This document shows, in pieces, positions 14,067 to 21,359 of a DNA stretch of 30,695 nt (its first letter is position 1; each line of letters begins with the position of its first letter). The stretch is from positions 1 through 30,695 of IMG/VR virus record IMGVR_UViG_3300037485_000796, one strand, 5' to 3'. Source of the DNA: a virus. The position numbers and the translations under genes were made by a program. The notes under the pieces are model-generated. The model made no database searches. It was not told the DNA's origin and saw only the letters and a list, made by a program, of their open reading frames with translations.

Positions 14067-14154
14067 CGAAATGGAGTGGTAGCCATTAAATAACTTATTT
14101 ATAGGTCTGATTACCACGCGACTACCACCGCTGGTAATCGGGCCTTATTTTTTT
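14067..14154 (+). ncRNA. Structured leader: interleaved stems with terminator, candidate attenuator
   Basis: Stem A GTGGTAG (14076-14082) pairs with CTACCAC (14122-14128). Stem B (14104-14116, GGTCTGATTACCA) pairs with 14132-14144 over 13 bp with two G-U pairs, and is followed by TTATTTTTTT. The order A-B-A'-B' is that of an H-type pseudoknot, and stem B plus the T run looks like an intrinsic terminator. A can also pair with TTACCAC (14111-14117) inside B, which would break the terminator. It lies between a promoter and the ATG at 14167, so it could attenuate the replication operon, or end a short RNA. Confidence 0.6.
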
Positions 14155-14166
14155 AAACAATATCAA

Positions 14167-16494
14167 ATGATAGTATCAGTATTTAAGGACTTGTATCAGT
14201 CCACCGACGTGCCGTTTCACGTTCCAATTGATAAAATAATCAAGAGGATAAAGGCAGGCACCTCTAAGGAATTAGTCGAAGCCGTTAGAAGTGGTAACGC
14301 TAACAAAAAAAAGAAGCTCCCTTCAATTTTATTTGCTGGAACTTTCAACGAGCGAAACGCAAACTCATTACAAAAACATTCGGGACTTATGGTTGTGGAC
14401 TTTGATAAGTACCCAAGTAATGATGTAATGTATGAGCAGCTCGAGTTATTAAAACAAAACCCTCACTTTGTACTTTTGTTTATCTCACCAAGTGGTAAGG
14501 GAATTAAAGGAGTTTTAAAAGTAAGCGATCAACTTACAAAGGAAACTCATCCAAAAGTCTTTAAGGAGTTTTATAAAAAATATGAGTACGAGTATTTTGA
14601 TGTTGTCAACTCGGATATTTGTAGAGTATGTTTTGAGTCGTATGATCCGAATATTTACGTCAATATGGATGCTGAAATCTTTGAGCCAATATTAAAAGAT
14701 GAGGGATTTACAATATCCGAACGCGCTCCACTTGTTCCAATAACTGATGAGGACAAAATCATTGCTAAAATAATGGATTGGAACTGGTCAAAGGATTTTA
14801 GAGAAGGCGAGCGCAACTCTTATATTTTTGATTTAGCGGGTGCGTTTTGTGAGTATGGGATTTCCCAGTATAACTGCGAGATGTATATTTTAAATAACGT
14901 AGTGATTGGAGAGTTTTCGGAACAAGAGGCAAAGACCACAATAAAAAGCGCGTATAAAAAGCGAACATTTGACTCCAAATACTTTGAGAACTATGAGAAA
15001 ATAAATAGCATCAAGGTTGATTTAAAAAAGGGTAAAAAGGAAGTCATTGAGAAGTACGGTATTTCGGAGGGTACTTTCAACGAAATAAAGGAAGTAGCAG
15101 AACACGACGACTTTTGGTGCTATACGGACAAAAACAAATTAAAAATTGACAACTTAAAATATAAACTATTCCTTGAGCGAAATGGCTATAAAAAATATTT
15201 TCAATCCGATGCTCAAAAAGCGAGTTGGATTTTCATAAGCTCCAACAAAGTTGTCGAAACATCGTCTGAAAAAATCAAAGACTTCGTGTTAAATTTTTTA
15301 TTGGAACGCAACGAGTGGGATGTTTGGAATTATTGCGCCTCTTTTCAAAACATATTTAGCGAGACCTACTTATCAATGATTGAAAGCGTAGACTTACTAA
15401 TGTTAAAAGATAGTAAGTACAAGTCTTATATAGCCTTTGAAAATGGTATTTTAGAAGTAACTAAAGACACAACGAGGTTAATTGATTTTATCGATGTGGA
15501 GGGTTACGTTTGGAAGTCGCAGATCATTCCGCGTGATTATATCCCTCTCGACGATTTTAAGAACGAATACGCCACTTTTATAAAAAATATAAGTAATGGG
15601 GAGCCTTTGGCAATTGAGTGTGTTATAGGGTATCTTTTAAGCACGTATAAAAATAAAATGAATAATAAGGCAATAATCTTAAATGATGAGGTTATAAGCG
15701 AAAATCCCGAAGGAGGGACTGGTAAAGGTTTATTTGTGCAGGGCCTTAGGCAAATTCGTAAAGTAAGTATTTTAGATGGCAAGACTTTCGACGATAAAAA
15801 GAGTTTTCCTTACCAAACAGTCAGCCCCGAAACGCAAGTACTGGTATTTGATGACGTCAAAAAGAATTTTGACTTTGAGAGTAAATTTAGTTTGGTTACT
15901 GAGGGGATGACTTTGGAGCGTAAAAATAAAGACGCCATTAAATTAAAGGTTGAGGATAGCCCCAAAATGGTAATCTCAACCAACTACGCAATCAAAGGCG
16001 AGGGCAACTCGCATGATCGCCGACGCTTTGAGATTGAGTTTGCGCAATACTACGGCAAGACATTGACGCCTTACGATGAGTTTGACCGACAACTTTTTGA
16101 CGATTGGGACGACGATGACTTCCAACGCTTTGACAATTATATGGTGTATTGTCTTCAATCTTATTTGAAGCTCGGCCTTGTATCTCAAAACGCCAAAAAT
16201 ATAAAGATGCGTAAATTTATAGCCGAGACATCGATGGAGTTCTTTGAGTGGGTAAAAGAAACTGAAAACGTGCAGCACAACGACAGGCTCGAAAAATCGG
16301 TGTACTTCGCCAATTTTACGAACGAATACCAAGATTTTAAAAAATGGCTCACAAATAAAAAGTTTAACATTTGGGTGCAGAAATACGCCAACTTTATAGG
16401 GGCCGAATACAACGAGGGCAACTCTAACGGCTTCCGTTGGTTTATGATAAAATCAGATAGTAACCAAGTCGATAACGACGAAATATTTTTTTAA
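14167..16494 (+). CDS. Primase/SF3-type helicase
   Basis: A 775-aa replication protein. Residues about 50-170 match the BT4734-like/VirE-type N-terminal domain (HSGLMVVDFDKYP at 71-83, FVLLFISPSGKGIKGVLKV at 101-119). Residues about 205-270 (WNWSKDFREGERNSYIFDLAGAF) resemble a primase C-terminal PriCT domain. A linker follows, then the helicase: Walker A GGTGKG at 516-521, Walker B VLVFDD at 558-563 and motif C PKMVISTNY near 602, the superfamily 3 order. The protein probably primes and unwinds at the origin in the gap just upstream. One base overlaps the next gene (AATGG). No separate phage polymerase is seen, so host polymerase must extend. Confidence 0.88.
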   Translation: MIVSVFKDLYQSTDVPFHVPIDKIIKRIKAGTSKELVEAVRSGNANKKKKLPSILFAGTFNERNANSLQKHSGLMVVDFDKYPSNDVMYEQLELLKQNPHFVLLFISPSGKGIKGVLKVSDQLTKETHPKVFKEFYKKYEYEYFDVVNSDICRVCFESYDPNIYVNMDAEIFEPILKDEGFTISERAPLVPITDEDKIIAKIMDWNWSKDFREGERNSYIFDLAGAFCEYGISQYNCEMYILNNVVIGEFSEQEAKTTIKSAYKKRTFDSKYFENYEKINSIKVDLKKGKKEVIEKYGISEGTFNEIKEVAEHDDFWCYTDKNKLKIDNLKYKLFLERNGYKKYFQSDAQKASWIFISSNKVVETSSEKIKDFVLNFLLERNEWDVWNYCASFQNIFSETYLSMIESVDLLMLKDSKYKSYIAFENGILEVTKDTTRLIDFIDVEGYVWKSQIIPRDYIPLDDFKNEYATFIKNISNGEPLAIECVIGYLLSTYKNKMNNKAIILNDEVISENPEGGTGKGLFVQGLRQIRKVSILDGKTFDDKKSFPYQTVSPETQVLVFDDVKKNFDFESKFSLVTEGMTLERKNKDAIKLKVEDSPKMVISTNYAIKGEGNSHDRRRFEIEFAQYYGKTLTPYDEFDRQLFDDWDDDDFQRFDNYMVYCLQSYLKLGLVSQNAKNIKMRKFIAETSMEFFEWVKETENVQHNDRLEKSVYFANFTNEYQDFKKWLTNKKFNIWVQKYANFIGAEYNEGNSNGFRWFMIKSDSNQVDNDEIFF

Positions 16495-17726
16495 TGGAGC
16501 TTAGACCATACCAAGAGAAACTTTCAGCCGAGGCGTTGGGAGTTTTAAAGAGTCGGGGAATTGTTTACCTTGCGATGGAGGTGCGAACAGGCAAGACATT
16601 GACCGCTCTTAATACGGCTCAATTATTTGCAGCCAAGAGGGTGTTGTTTTTAACAAAAAAGAAAGCGATGTCATCAATCCAGTGGGACTACGACAACTTC
16701 GGTTTTGACTTTCATTTAACAATCATAAACGATGAGAGTTTACATTTAGTCACTGGAGACTTTGACCTCATCATTCACGATGAACACCACCGCTTTGGTG
16801 CATTTCCTAAACCCAATGCAACGGCTAAGGAGTTTAAAAAGCGATTTTCAAAACTCCCTATGATATTCCTAAGCGGAACGCCGACACCCGAGAGTCACTC
16901 GCAGTGGTTCCACCAATTTTGGGTAAGTGACAAGTCGCCATTTAAAAACTACACGAACTTTTATAAGTGGGCCGCTGAGTACGTCGACATAAAAGAAAAG
17001 CGTCTCGGCTATGCCGTTGTCAAGGACTACTCCCAAGCCGATGAGCGTTTAATACGAAGAATCACACGGCCGTATATTATAACTTTCACACAAGAGCAGG
17101 CAGGATTTACAACCAGCGTGAAGGAAATGGTACTGGAGTGCGAGATGCAGCCAATCACTTATGAGGTCATTCGTAGACTTAAAAAGGATTTGATTGTTAG
17201 AAACGGACAAGGGCAGGTCATTTTAGGGGACACAGGCGTAAAGCTCATGCAGAAAATACACCAACTGTCAAGCGGTACGTGTAAATTTGAGGATGGCAGT
17301 AGTAAAGTAATTGATAAGAATAAGGCGTTTTTTATACATAATCAATTCAAAGGTATAAAAATTGCGATTTTTTATAAGTTTAAAGCCGAGTGGGACGCGC
17401 TGCTGCAAGTTTATGGAGCCGATAACTTGACAAATTCAGTCGAGGAGTTTGACTCAACCGACAAATGCATCGCCTTGCAAATTGTGAGCGGACGCGAGGG
17501 AGTCAGTTTAAAGAACGCAAAGTATCTCGTTTACTATAACATCGATTTTAGTGCAACAAGTTACTGGCAAAGCCGTGATCGCCTCACAACGATGCAGCGA
17601 CAATCGAACGAGGTGTTTTGGATATTTAGTAAAGGCGGCATCGAGATGGATATTTATAAAACAGTATTACAAAAAAGAGATTACACACTAAAAATATTCC
17701 AAAGCGATGCAGCAAATACTATTTGA
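16494..17726 (+). CDS. SF2 helicase (DEAD/SNF2-like)
   Basis: A 410-aa helicase. Motifs in order: Q-like RPYQ at 4-7, motif I (EVRTGKT, 29-35), motif II DEHH (96-99), motif III SGTP (127-130), then a C-terminal RecA-like domain with ALQIVSGREGVSLKNAKYLVYYN and motif VI-like WQSRDR. The DEHH box and the compact size are typical of phage SF2 helicases of SNF2 type. Probably works in replication, recombination or restart. It follows the primase with a 1-base overlap and overlaps the methyltransferase-like gene by 20 bases, so the three genes form one translationally linked set. Confidence 0.88.
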   Translation: MELRPYQEKLSAEALGVLKSRGIVYLAMEVRTGKTLTALNTAQLFAAKRVLFLTKKKAMSSIQWDYDNFGFDFHLTIINDESLHLVTGDFDLIIHDEHHRFGAFPKPNATAKEFKKRFSKLPMIFLSGTPTPESHSQWFHQFWVSDKSPFKNYTNFYKWAAEYVDIKEKRLGYAVVKDYSQADERLIRRITRPYIITFTQEQAGFTTSVKEMVLECEMQPITYEVIRRLKKDLIVRNGQGQVILGDTGVKLMQKIHQLSSGTCKFEDGSSKVIDKNKAFFIHNQFKGIKIAIFYKFKAEWDALLQVYGADNLTNSVEEFDSTDKCIALQIVSGREGVSLKNAKYLVYYNIDFSATSYWQSRDRLTTMQRQSNEVFWIFSKGGIEMDIYKTVLQKRDYTLKIFQSDAANTI

Positions 17727-18387
17727 AACCGATAAGCAGCTGCTACAAAAAGGTACTGGTAATTTATTAGAATTATTTGCAGGATCCCGAAGTGTTGGGA
17801 ATATAGCTGACCAGTTAGGGATGGATGTTTTTAGTGTCGATTGGCAGAAATTTGACAATATAAATCTCTCAATTGATATTGGGGAGTTGACTAAAAAAGA
17901 TATACCGTTTATTCCCGACGTGGTTTGGGCCTCGCCCGATTGCACTACATACACAATCGCAGCAATTAGCACGCACCGAAACGGTGTTTTTCCCAAGACC
18001 GACTACGCTAAAAAGTGTGATCAGGTTAACCAGCACTTTATAAATCTAATTCGGGAGTATGAATTGATAAATCCTAACTTGGTTTTTTTTATCGAGAATC
18101 CGAGAGGCATGCTTAGAAAAATGCCGTTTATGAAAGATTTTATAAGACACACGATTTGGTATTGCCAGTATGGAGATGACCGAGCAAAGCCAACCGATAT
18201 ATGGACAAACAATTTAAACTGGAAGCCGAAAGCGGTTTGTTTTAATGGGAATAAAAATTGCCACCATCAAGCTGCACCTCGAGGATCTAAGACAGGAACT
18301 CAAGGTAAAAATGGAAGTTACGAACGCTCAAAAATTCCAAGTGAATTATGCGCTGAAATTTTAAACAGCTGCTTTGTTGATTATTAA
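17707..18387 (+). CDS. DNA cytosine methyltransferase-like protein
   Basis: A 226-aa protein. Motif I for S-adenosylmethionine is LLELFAGSRSVG (20-31), acidic VDW at 44-46 is in the motif II position, ASPDCTTYT (75-83) stands in the place of the catalytic PPCQ loop with C79, and FFIENPRGML (127-136) is the ENV/ENP motif VI. It is shorter than full 5-methylcytosine enzymes (usually over 300 aa) and lacks a clear target-recognition domain and canonical C-terminal motifs IX-X. It may be a minimal cytosine methylase that protects phage DNA from restriction; a related base-modifying activity is possible. The promoter for the next unit begins inside its 3' end. Confidence 0.75.
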   Translation: MQQILFETDKQLLQKGTGNLLELFAGSRSVGNIADQLGMDVFSVDWQKFDNINLSIDIGELTKKDIPFIPDVVWASPDCTTYTIAAISTHRNGVFPKTDYAKKCDQVNQHFINLIREYELINPNLVFFIENPRGMLRKMPFMKDFIRHTIWYCQYGDDRAKPTDIWTNNLNWKPKAVCFNGNKNCHHQAAPRGSKTGTQGKNGSYERSKIPSELCAEILNSCFVDY

Positions 18388-18405
18388 AATAAATTTGTAT
18401 ATTTG
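18373..18405 (+). promoter_or_regulatory. Host-type promoter of VRR-NUC/middle operon
   Basis: TTTG (18373-18376), a 21-nt spacer and TATATTTG (18398-18405), a full match to the Bacteroidota consensus. It overlaps the last codons of the methyltransferase-like gene. The first inverted-repeat arm starts 3 bases after the -7 box, near the expected transcription start. Confidence 0.8.
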
Positions 18406-18408
18406 ACA

Positions 18409-18475
18409 ACCGCCAAGACAAAACACACAACTATAACACCTCTCTTTTGCACTTGGCGGTCAATCGAGGGGTGTT
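18409..18475 (+). ncRNA. Structured leader with pseudoknot topology
   Basis: Stem A ACCGCCAAG (18409-18417) pairs perfectly with CTTGGCGGT (18452-18460). Stem B AACACCTCTC (18435-18444) pairs with GAGGGGTGTT (18466-18475) over 10 bp with one G-U pair. The order A-B-A'-B' is interleaved, and B' stands 8 bases before the ATG at 18483, followed by TATTTT. Folding would cover the region where ribosomes load, so translational or transcriptional control of the nuclease gene is likely. It is unrelated in sequence to the leader at 14067 but has the same plan. A DNA operator is the alternative for the outer dyad. Confidence 0.6.
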
Positions 18476-18482
18476 TATTTTC

Positions 18483-18743
18483 ATGCCAATGACCGAGCAG
18501 CAAATACAAACGAAAATTAAACGCAAACTAATCGAGCGAGGTTGGTACGTGACCAAACTAATCAAGACGTCGACCAACGGCATTCCCGACCTGCTGGCAA
18601 TCAAATACGGCAAGGCGATGTTCATTGAAGTGAAACGCGAAAGCGGGAAGCTCTCGCCAATTCAAGAGCTGCGCATCGAGGAGCTAAAAGCCGCAGGGGC
18701 AATCGTAAAGGTTTGGACTGACTTTGACACTGATTTTAACTAA
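18483..18743 (+). CDS. VRR-NUC endonuclease
   Basis: An 86-aa protein of the VRR-NUC branch of PD-(D/E)XK nucleases. The catalytic pattern is visible: NGIPDLLAI with D36, then FIEVKRESGKLSPIQ with E49, K51 and Q61. The family length (about 80-100 aa) fits. Start: the ATG at 18483 (or 18489); an in-frame TTG at 18447 would run through the leader stems and is less likely. Such stand-alone phage enzymes are thought to resolve branched DNA or nick during recombination. The structured leader suggests tight control, reasonable for a nuclease. Confidence 0.88.
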   Translation: MPMTEQQIQTKIKRKLIERGWYVTKLIKTSTNGIPDLLAIKYGKAMFIEVKRESGKLSPIQELRIEELKAAGAIVKVWTDFDTDFN

Positions 18744-18756
18744 AACAACCCTGACT

Positions 18757-19299
18757 ATGACACCAAAAGAGAAAGCATTTGAATTATACAAAATGTATAA
18801 TAATATTCTAATTGAAGACATAATCGACAGGCGACCAACCTATTTGGTTATGACTCATAAAATGGCTAAAAAATCGGCTTTGATTGCAGTTGATGAGATT
18901 TTGCAATTTGAGAATAAAATACATTGGAGTTATACACACGATGAATTAATTGAAAAAACAAAAATAATAAAATTTTGGGCAGAAGTCAAACAACAAATAA
19001 AAAAAACTATGAAATTTGAAGACGTTAACAACGAAATAAAAGTAATGCCAAACGGATTACGCCGAGTAGATATAAATGAAATTAAACACTTAATGAAACC
19101 ACAACATTATAACAATGGGCAGGCTTACGATGTGATTGACATCGTCAAGGACTACGACCTCAACTTCAACGAGGGCAATGCGCTCAAGTACATCGTGAGA
19201 GCTAGGCACAAAGGCCAGCACCTCGACGACCTACGCAAAGCGATTGACTACCTACAACGAGAAATTAAATACCATGAGAGCAGGATCGAGGATTTATAA
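18757..19299 (+). CDS. Fusion: small helical phage domain plus DUF3310
   Basis: A 180-aa protein from the ATG at 18757. Residues 1-83 (MTPKEKAFELYKMYNNIL... AKKSALIAVDEILQF... KIIKFWAEVKQQIKK) match a helical phage protein usually encoded alone and ending in a W-x-E-V-K-x-x-I helix. Residues about 107-175 (KPQHYNNGQAYDVIDIVKDYDLNFNEGNALKYIVRARHKG... LRKAIDYLQREI) are a complete DUF3310 domain, often annotated as nucleotide kinase-like without clear proof. The junction reads AAAAAACTATGAAA with an ATG (M85, 19009) that looks like an old start. Base composition changes from very AT-rich to GC-richer near 19120. So it is probably a fusion of two genes by loss of a stop. Confidence 0.75.
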   Translation: MTPKEKAFELYKMYNNILIEDIIDRRPTYLVMTHKMAKKSALIAVDEILQFENKIHWSYTHDELIEKTKIIKFWAEVKQQIKKTMKFEDVNNEIKVMPNGLRRVDINEIKHLMKPQHYNNGQAYDVIDIVKDYDLNFNEGNALKYIVRARHKGQHLDDLRKAIDYLQREIKYHESRIEDL

Positions 19300-19456
19300 G
19301 GGTCAAGATGTGCCAATTCACGCAGTTATTAACACGAACAAAGTCGGGCGAGAGTTTTATATCAGCGGGATTTGTTACAATACCGCTTTTATTCGTTATA
19401 TAGATAGTGGAGAAGTTATCGAAATTAAATTAGGACTATTAAAAAACTATTTATAG
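19274..19456 (+). CDS. Hypothetical small beta protein, 60 aa
   Basis: The ATG at 19274 is preferred over an in-frame TTG at 19244; it overlaps the DUF3310 gene by 26 bases. The product (MRAGSRIYKGQDVPIHAVINTNKVGREFYISGICYNTAFIRYIDSGEVIEIKL...) reads as five strands with a G-turn, a small SH3-like or Tudor-like barrel. No enzymatic residues are visible. Function unknown. Confidence 0.65.
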   Translation: MRAGSRIYKGQDVPIHAVINTNKVGREFYISGICYNTAFIRYIDSGEVIEIKLGLLKNYL

Positions 19457-19468
19457 CTTTGTAGCGAT

Positions 19469-19702
19469 ATGGTAAAACCTCACACTATAAGTACTAAAAT
19501 GTGGCTCGAACAAGAGGACGATGACCTTGGAATGGGTGGGAGCTTTGTCGAGTTTCGTTTAATGGTCGACGCAATCAACGGCTACTGGATCGAAAACGAG
19601 AGCGAGATATGCATCGTAGTACAAGGGACTGTCTACTATGTTGAGAATAACGAGGCCTTGCTGCTCTTTTTATCGGAATATTTTAACCCAATGCGGTTAT
19701 GA
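19469..19702 (+). CDS. Hypothetical acidic protein, 77 aa
   Basis: Begins MVKPHTISTKMWLEQEDDDLGMGGSFVEFRLMVDAINGYWIENESEICIVVQGTVYYV, a strand-rich acidic protein ending in a short hydrophobic helix (LLLFLSEYF). The stop overlaps the sigma-like gene by 4 bases (ATGA), so the two are translationally coupled. An accessory to the sigma-like protein is conceivable, but only from position. Confidence 0.68.
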   Translation: MVKPHTISTKMWLEQEDDDLGMGGSFVEFRLMVDAINGYWIENESEICIVVQGTVYYVENNEALLLFLSEYFNPMRL

Positions 19703-20127
19703 TACTTGATGAATTAGCCAAAAAAGATGCCCAATGGCGAAAAATGGCTTTTCAAATTTGCAAAGACAAAGACCTTGCAGATGAATTAGTGCAAGAGATG
19801 TACTTAAAACTATACCAAAATACCAATCTTATTAAAGATGGTTATATATATACAGTACTTAGGAATCTATTCTATGATTACACTAAATCTAATAAAGATA
19901 TTCTTATAGATTTTAGTAATATAGAGATAATAGATACTGAGTACGTGGAGCCTATTGACTACTTTCAGCTTATGAAAGGGTTAACCTGGTATGAAAGGAC
20001 GATGTTTGAACTCTCAACCTTAGTTGGGCAACGAGAACTCAGCCGTCAAACAGGCATCCATTTACAAACAATACACCGAATCTCTAAAAAAGTTAAAAAT
20101 CAAATCAATGGCAAAAAGAAGGACTAA
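19699..20127 (+). CDS. Sigma-70-family-like factor (ECF type)
   Basis: A 142-aa protein. Residues 12-62 resemble sigma region 2 (KMAFQICKDKDLADELVQEMYLKLY, then IYTVLRNLFYDYTKS, the core-binding and -10 recognition helices). Residues 95-135 form a helix-turn-helix like region 4 (LTWYERTMFEL... GQRELSRQTGIHLQTIHRISKKVK). Regions 1 and 3 are absent, as in ECF factors, and it is shorter than most. The gene is AT-rich compared with neighbours. It lies in the middle block, before late genes, so it is a natural candidate to read the non-host late element (1769, 22601, 29675). Related phage regulators may instead be anti-sigma or DNA-binding only. Confidence 0.7.
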   Translation: MILDELAKKDAQWRKMAFQICKDKDLADELVQEMYLKLYQNTNLIKDGYIYTVLRNLFYDYTKSNKDILIDFSNIEIIDTEYVEPIDYFQLMKGLTWYERTMFELSTLVGQRELSRQTGIHLQTIHRISKKVKNQINGKKKD

Positions 20128-20488
20128 AAAAGAAATGCAAGGCCTCGGCGATGTAATCGCTAATATTACCAACTCAGTTGGGATTGAGCCTTGTCAAGGA
20201 TGCAAAGAGCGTCAATTCGGACTGAATCGACTATTCAATTTTAAGAAGGTCAAAAGCGAAATGTCGCAACCCGATAAAGAGATGTATTTGGAATTTATGC
20301 AACTCAAAGGGCAACGCGTTGTCGATGGCAAACGAACTGAGCTGAATTTAGACGATATAAGCTACTTAAATGCTTTATACCTACATTACTTCGGTTTGGA
20401 CAATAGCAACTGCCCAACGTGCTCAAAAGTCCATGAGCAGATTATAAAAGACCTATTCAAACTTTACTCGTTCAGCGATGCCAATTAG
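20108..20488 (+). CDS. Cys-rich protein, possible zinc site, 126 aa
   Basis: The ATG at 20108 is chosen over one at 20024 that would lie deep in the sigma-like gene. The protein starts with a basic MAKRRTKKEM segment. Two Cys pairs, CQGCKER near residue 29 and CPTC near residue 105, are the only cysteines and could bind one zinc. A helical Tyr/Leu-rich region (LDDISYLNALYLHYFGL) lies just before the second pair. Overlaps of 20 bases upstream and 11 bases downstream place it in the same operon. The function is unknown; a nucleic-acid-binding accessory is possible. Confidence 0.7.
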   Translation: MAKRRTKKEMQGLGDVIANITNSVGIEPCQGCKERQFGLNRLFNFKKVKSEMSQPDKEMYLEFMQLKGQRVVDGKRTELNLDDISYLNALYLHYFGLDNSNCPTCSKVHEQIIKDLFKLYSFSDAN

Positions 20489-20783
20489 TTTCGATTATGA
20501 TGGGACACTCTCAACCAAAAAAGGCAAGACCTTAGCCGCTAAATTTATAAGCGATGGCAAAGATGTACGTATACTTACTGCTCGCAATATTGCTGACGAC
20601 AATAGCGACTTGGAGGCCACCGCCAAAAACTTAGGCATCGATACAATTTACTACACCAACGGCCGAGACAAATGGTCATTTGTAATCAAATACAACATAA
20701 AAGAACACTATGACAACAACCAGGAGCAAATCGACAAAATCAACGAAAAAACAAAAGCAAGAGGAATTCTATTTACTGATTGA
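20478..20783 (+). CDS. HAD-family phosphatase
   Basis: A 101-aa protein with HAD motifs: FDYDGTL (nucleophile D6 and acid D8), TAR at 34-36 for motif II (T34), K65 for motif III in NGRDKW, and an EHYDNN end (76-81) in place of the usual acidic motif IV. It lacks a cap domain, like the small nucleotidases and the phosphatase part of polynucleotide kinases found in phages. Probable substrate: a nucleotide or nucleic-acid end. The weak motif IV (HYDN rather than DD) is worth noting. It overlaps the next gene by 74 bases. Confidence 0.78.
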   Translation: MPISFDYDGTLSTKKGKTLAAKFISDGKDVRILTARNIADDNSDLEATAKNLGIDTIYYTNGRDKWSFVIKYNIKEHYDNNQEQIDKINEKTKARGILFTD

Positions 20784-20967
20784 TTTCATTGATCAAGTAA
20801 TCGATAACAAGCCCGAAGACGTTACACACAACGAACTTTGGCTTGCACCTAATCTTTACGATGTACTCAAATTAAAAGAGTATAGAGATTTCAGTATTAA
20901 TACCTCAACCGAATTAAAAGAAAACGACATAATTATAGGACAATGGCATACTCCCAAAAGCAAATAG
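20710..20967 (+). CDS. Hypothetical protein, 85 aa
   Basis: A frame starting at the ATG at 20710, overlapping the HAD gene by 74 bases. The overlap encodes a Thr/Lys/Gln-rich stretch (MTTTRSKSTKSTKKQKQEE), likely disordered. The non-overlapping part (FYLLIDFIDQVIDNKPEDVTHNELWLAPNLYDVLKLKEY) is a plausible small alpha/beta fold. It overlaps the small terminase by 25 bases. The true start could be further in, but no ATG is available there. Unknown function. Confidence 0.6.
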   Translation: MTTTRSKSTKSTKKQKQEEFYLLIDFIDQVIDNKPEDVTHNELWLAPNLYDVLKLKEYRDFSINTSTELKENDIIIGQWHTPKSK

Positions 20968-21359
20968 ACGAAATTTTTGATGATATCCTGCACGAGATTG
21001 AGCAAGGCAATTCGCTTATATCAATCCTTCGGCGTAAAGAATTCCCAAGTACCTCAACGTTTTATCAGTGGCTCGAAGCTGACGAATCAAAAGCGAAAAG
21101 GTACGCGCGCGCGTGCGAAATCCGAGCTGACGTTATCTTTGAGGACATCATTGACATCGCGGATCACTCCGACGAAGACCACACACCCTTCACTGGAGCG
21201 AATGTTGTCCAACGTGACCGACTCAAAATCGATGCACGTAAATGGATCGTTGCAAAATTGCACCCTAAAAAGTACTCCGAGAAAACGATGAGCGAGATAA
21301 CAGTTCACCAAGAGCAACCACTATTTCCCGATGTTTGTACGAACGACAGTAATAAATAA
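20943..21359 (+). CDS. terS: Terminase small subunit
   Basis: A 138-aa protein. Residues 1-60 form a helix-turn-helix (QIDEIFDDILHEIEQGNSLISILRRKEFPSTSTFYQWLEAD), the DNA-recognition part. Residues 62-115 (KAKRYARACEIRADVIFEDIIDIADHSDED... VQRDRLKIDARKWIVAKLHPKKY) are the typical oligomerising helices of ubiquitous small-terminase-like proteins. It would select the packaging site and load the large subunit. The stop overlaps the large subunit by 29 bases. Repeats at the end of the large-subunit gene are a candidate binding site. Confidence 0.85.
   Translation: MAYSQKQIDEIFDDILHEIEQGNSLISILRRKEFPSTSTFYQWLEADESKAKRYARACEIRADVIFEDIIDIADHSDEDHTPFTGANVVQRDRLKIDARKWIVAKLHPKKYSEKTMSEITVHQEQPLFPDVCTNDSNK

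Noticed and set aside
19454-19461. TAGCTTTG, a TAnnTTTG match before 19469
   Set aside because: No TTG element at the right distance upstream, it overlaps the end of a gene, and it leaves a leader of only a few bases.
20977-21291. Second + frame of 104 codons inside the small terminase gene
   Set aside because: Arg/Ser/Thr-rich low-grade sequence entirely inside a recognised gene; no start context of its own.
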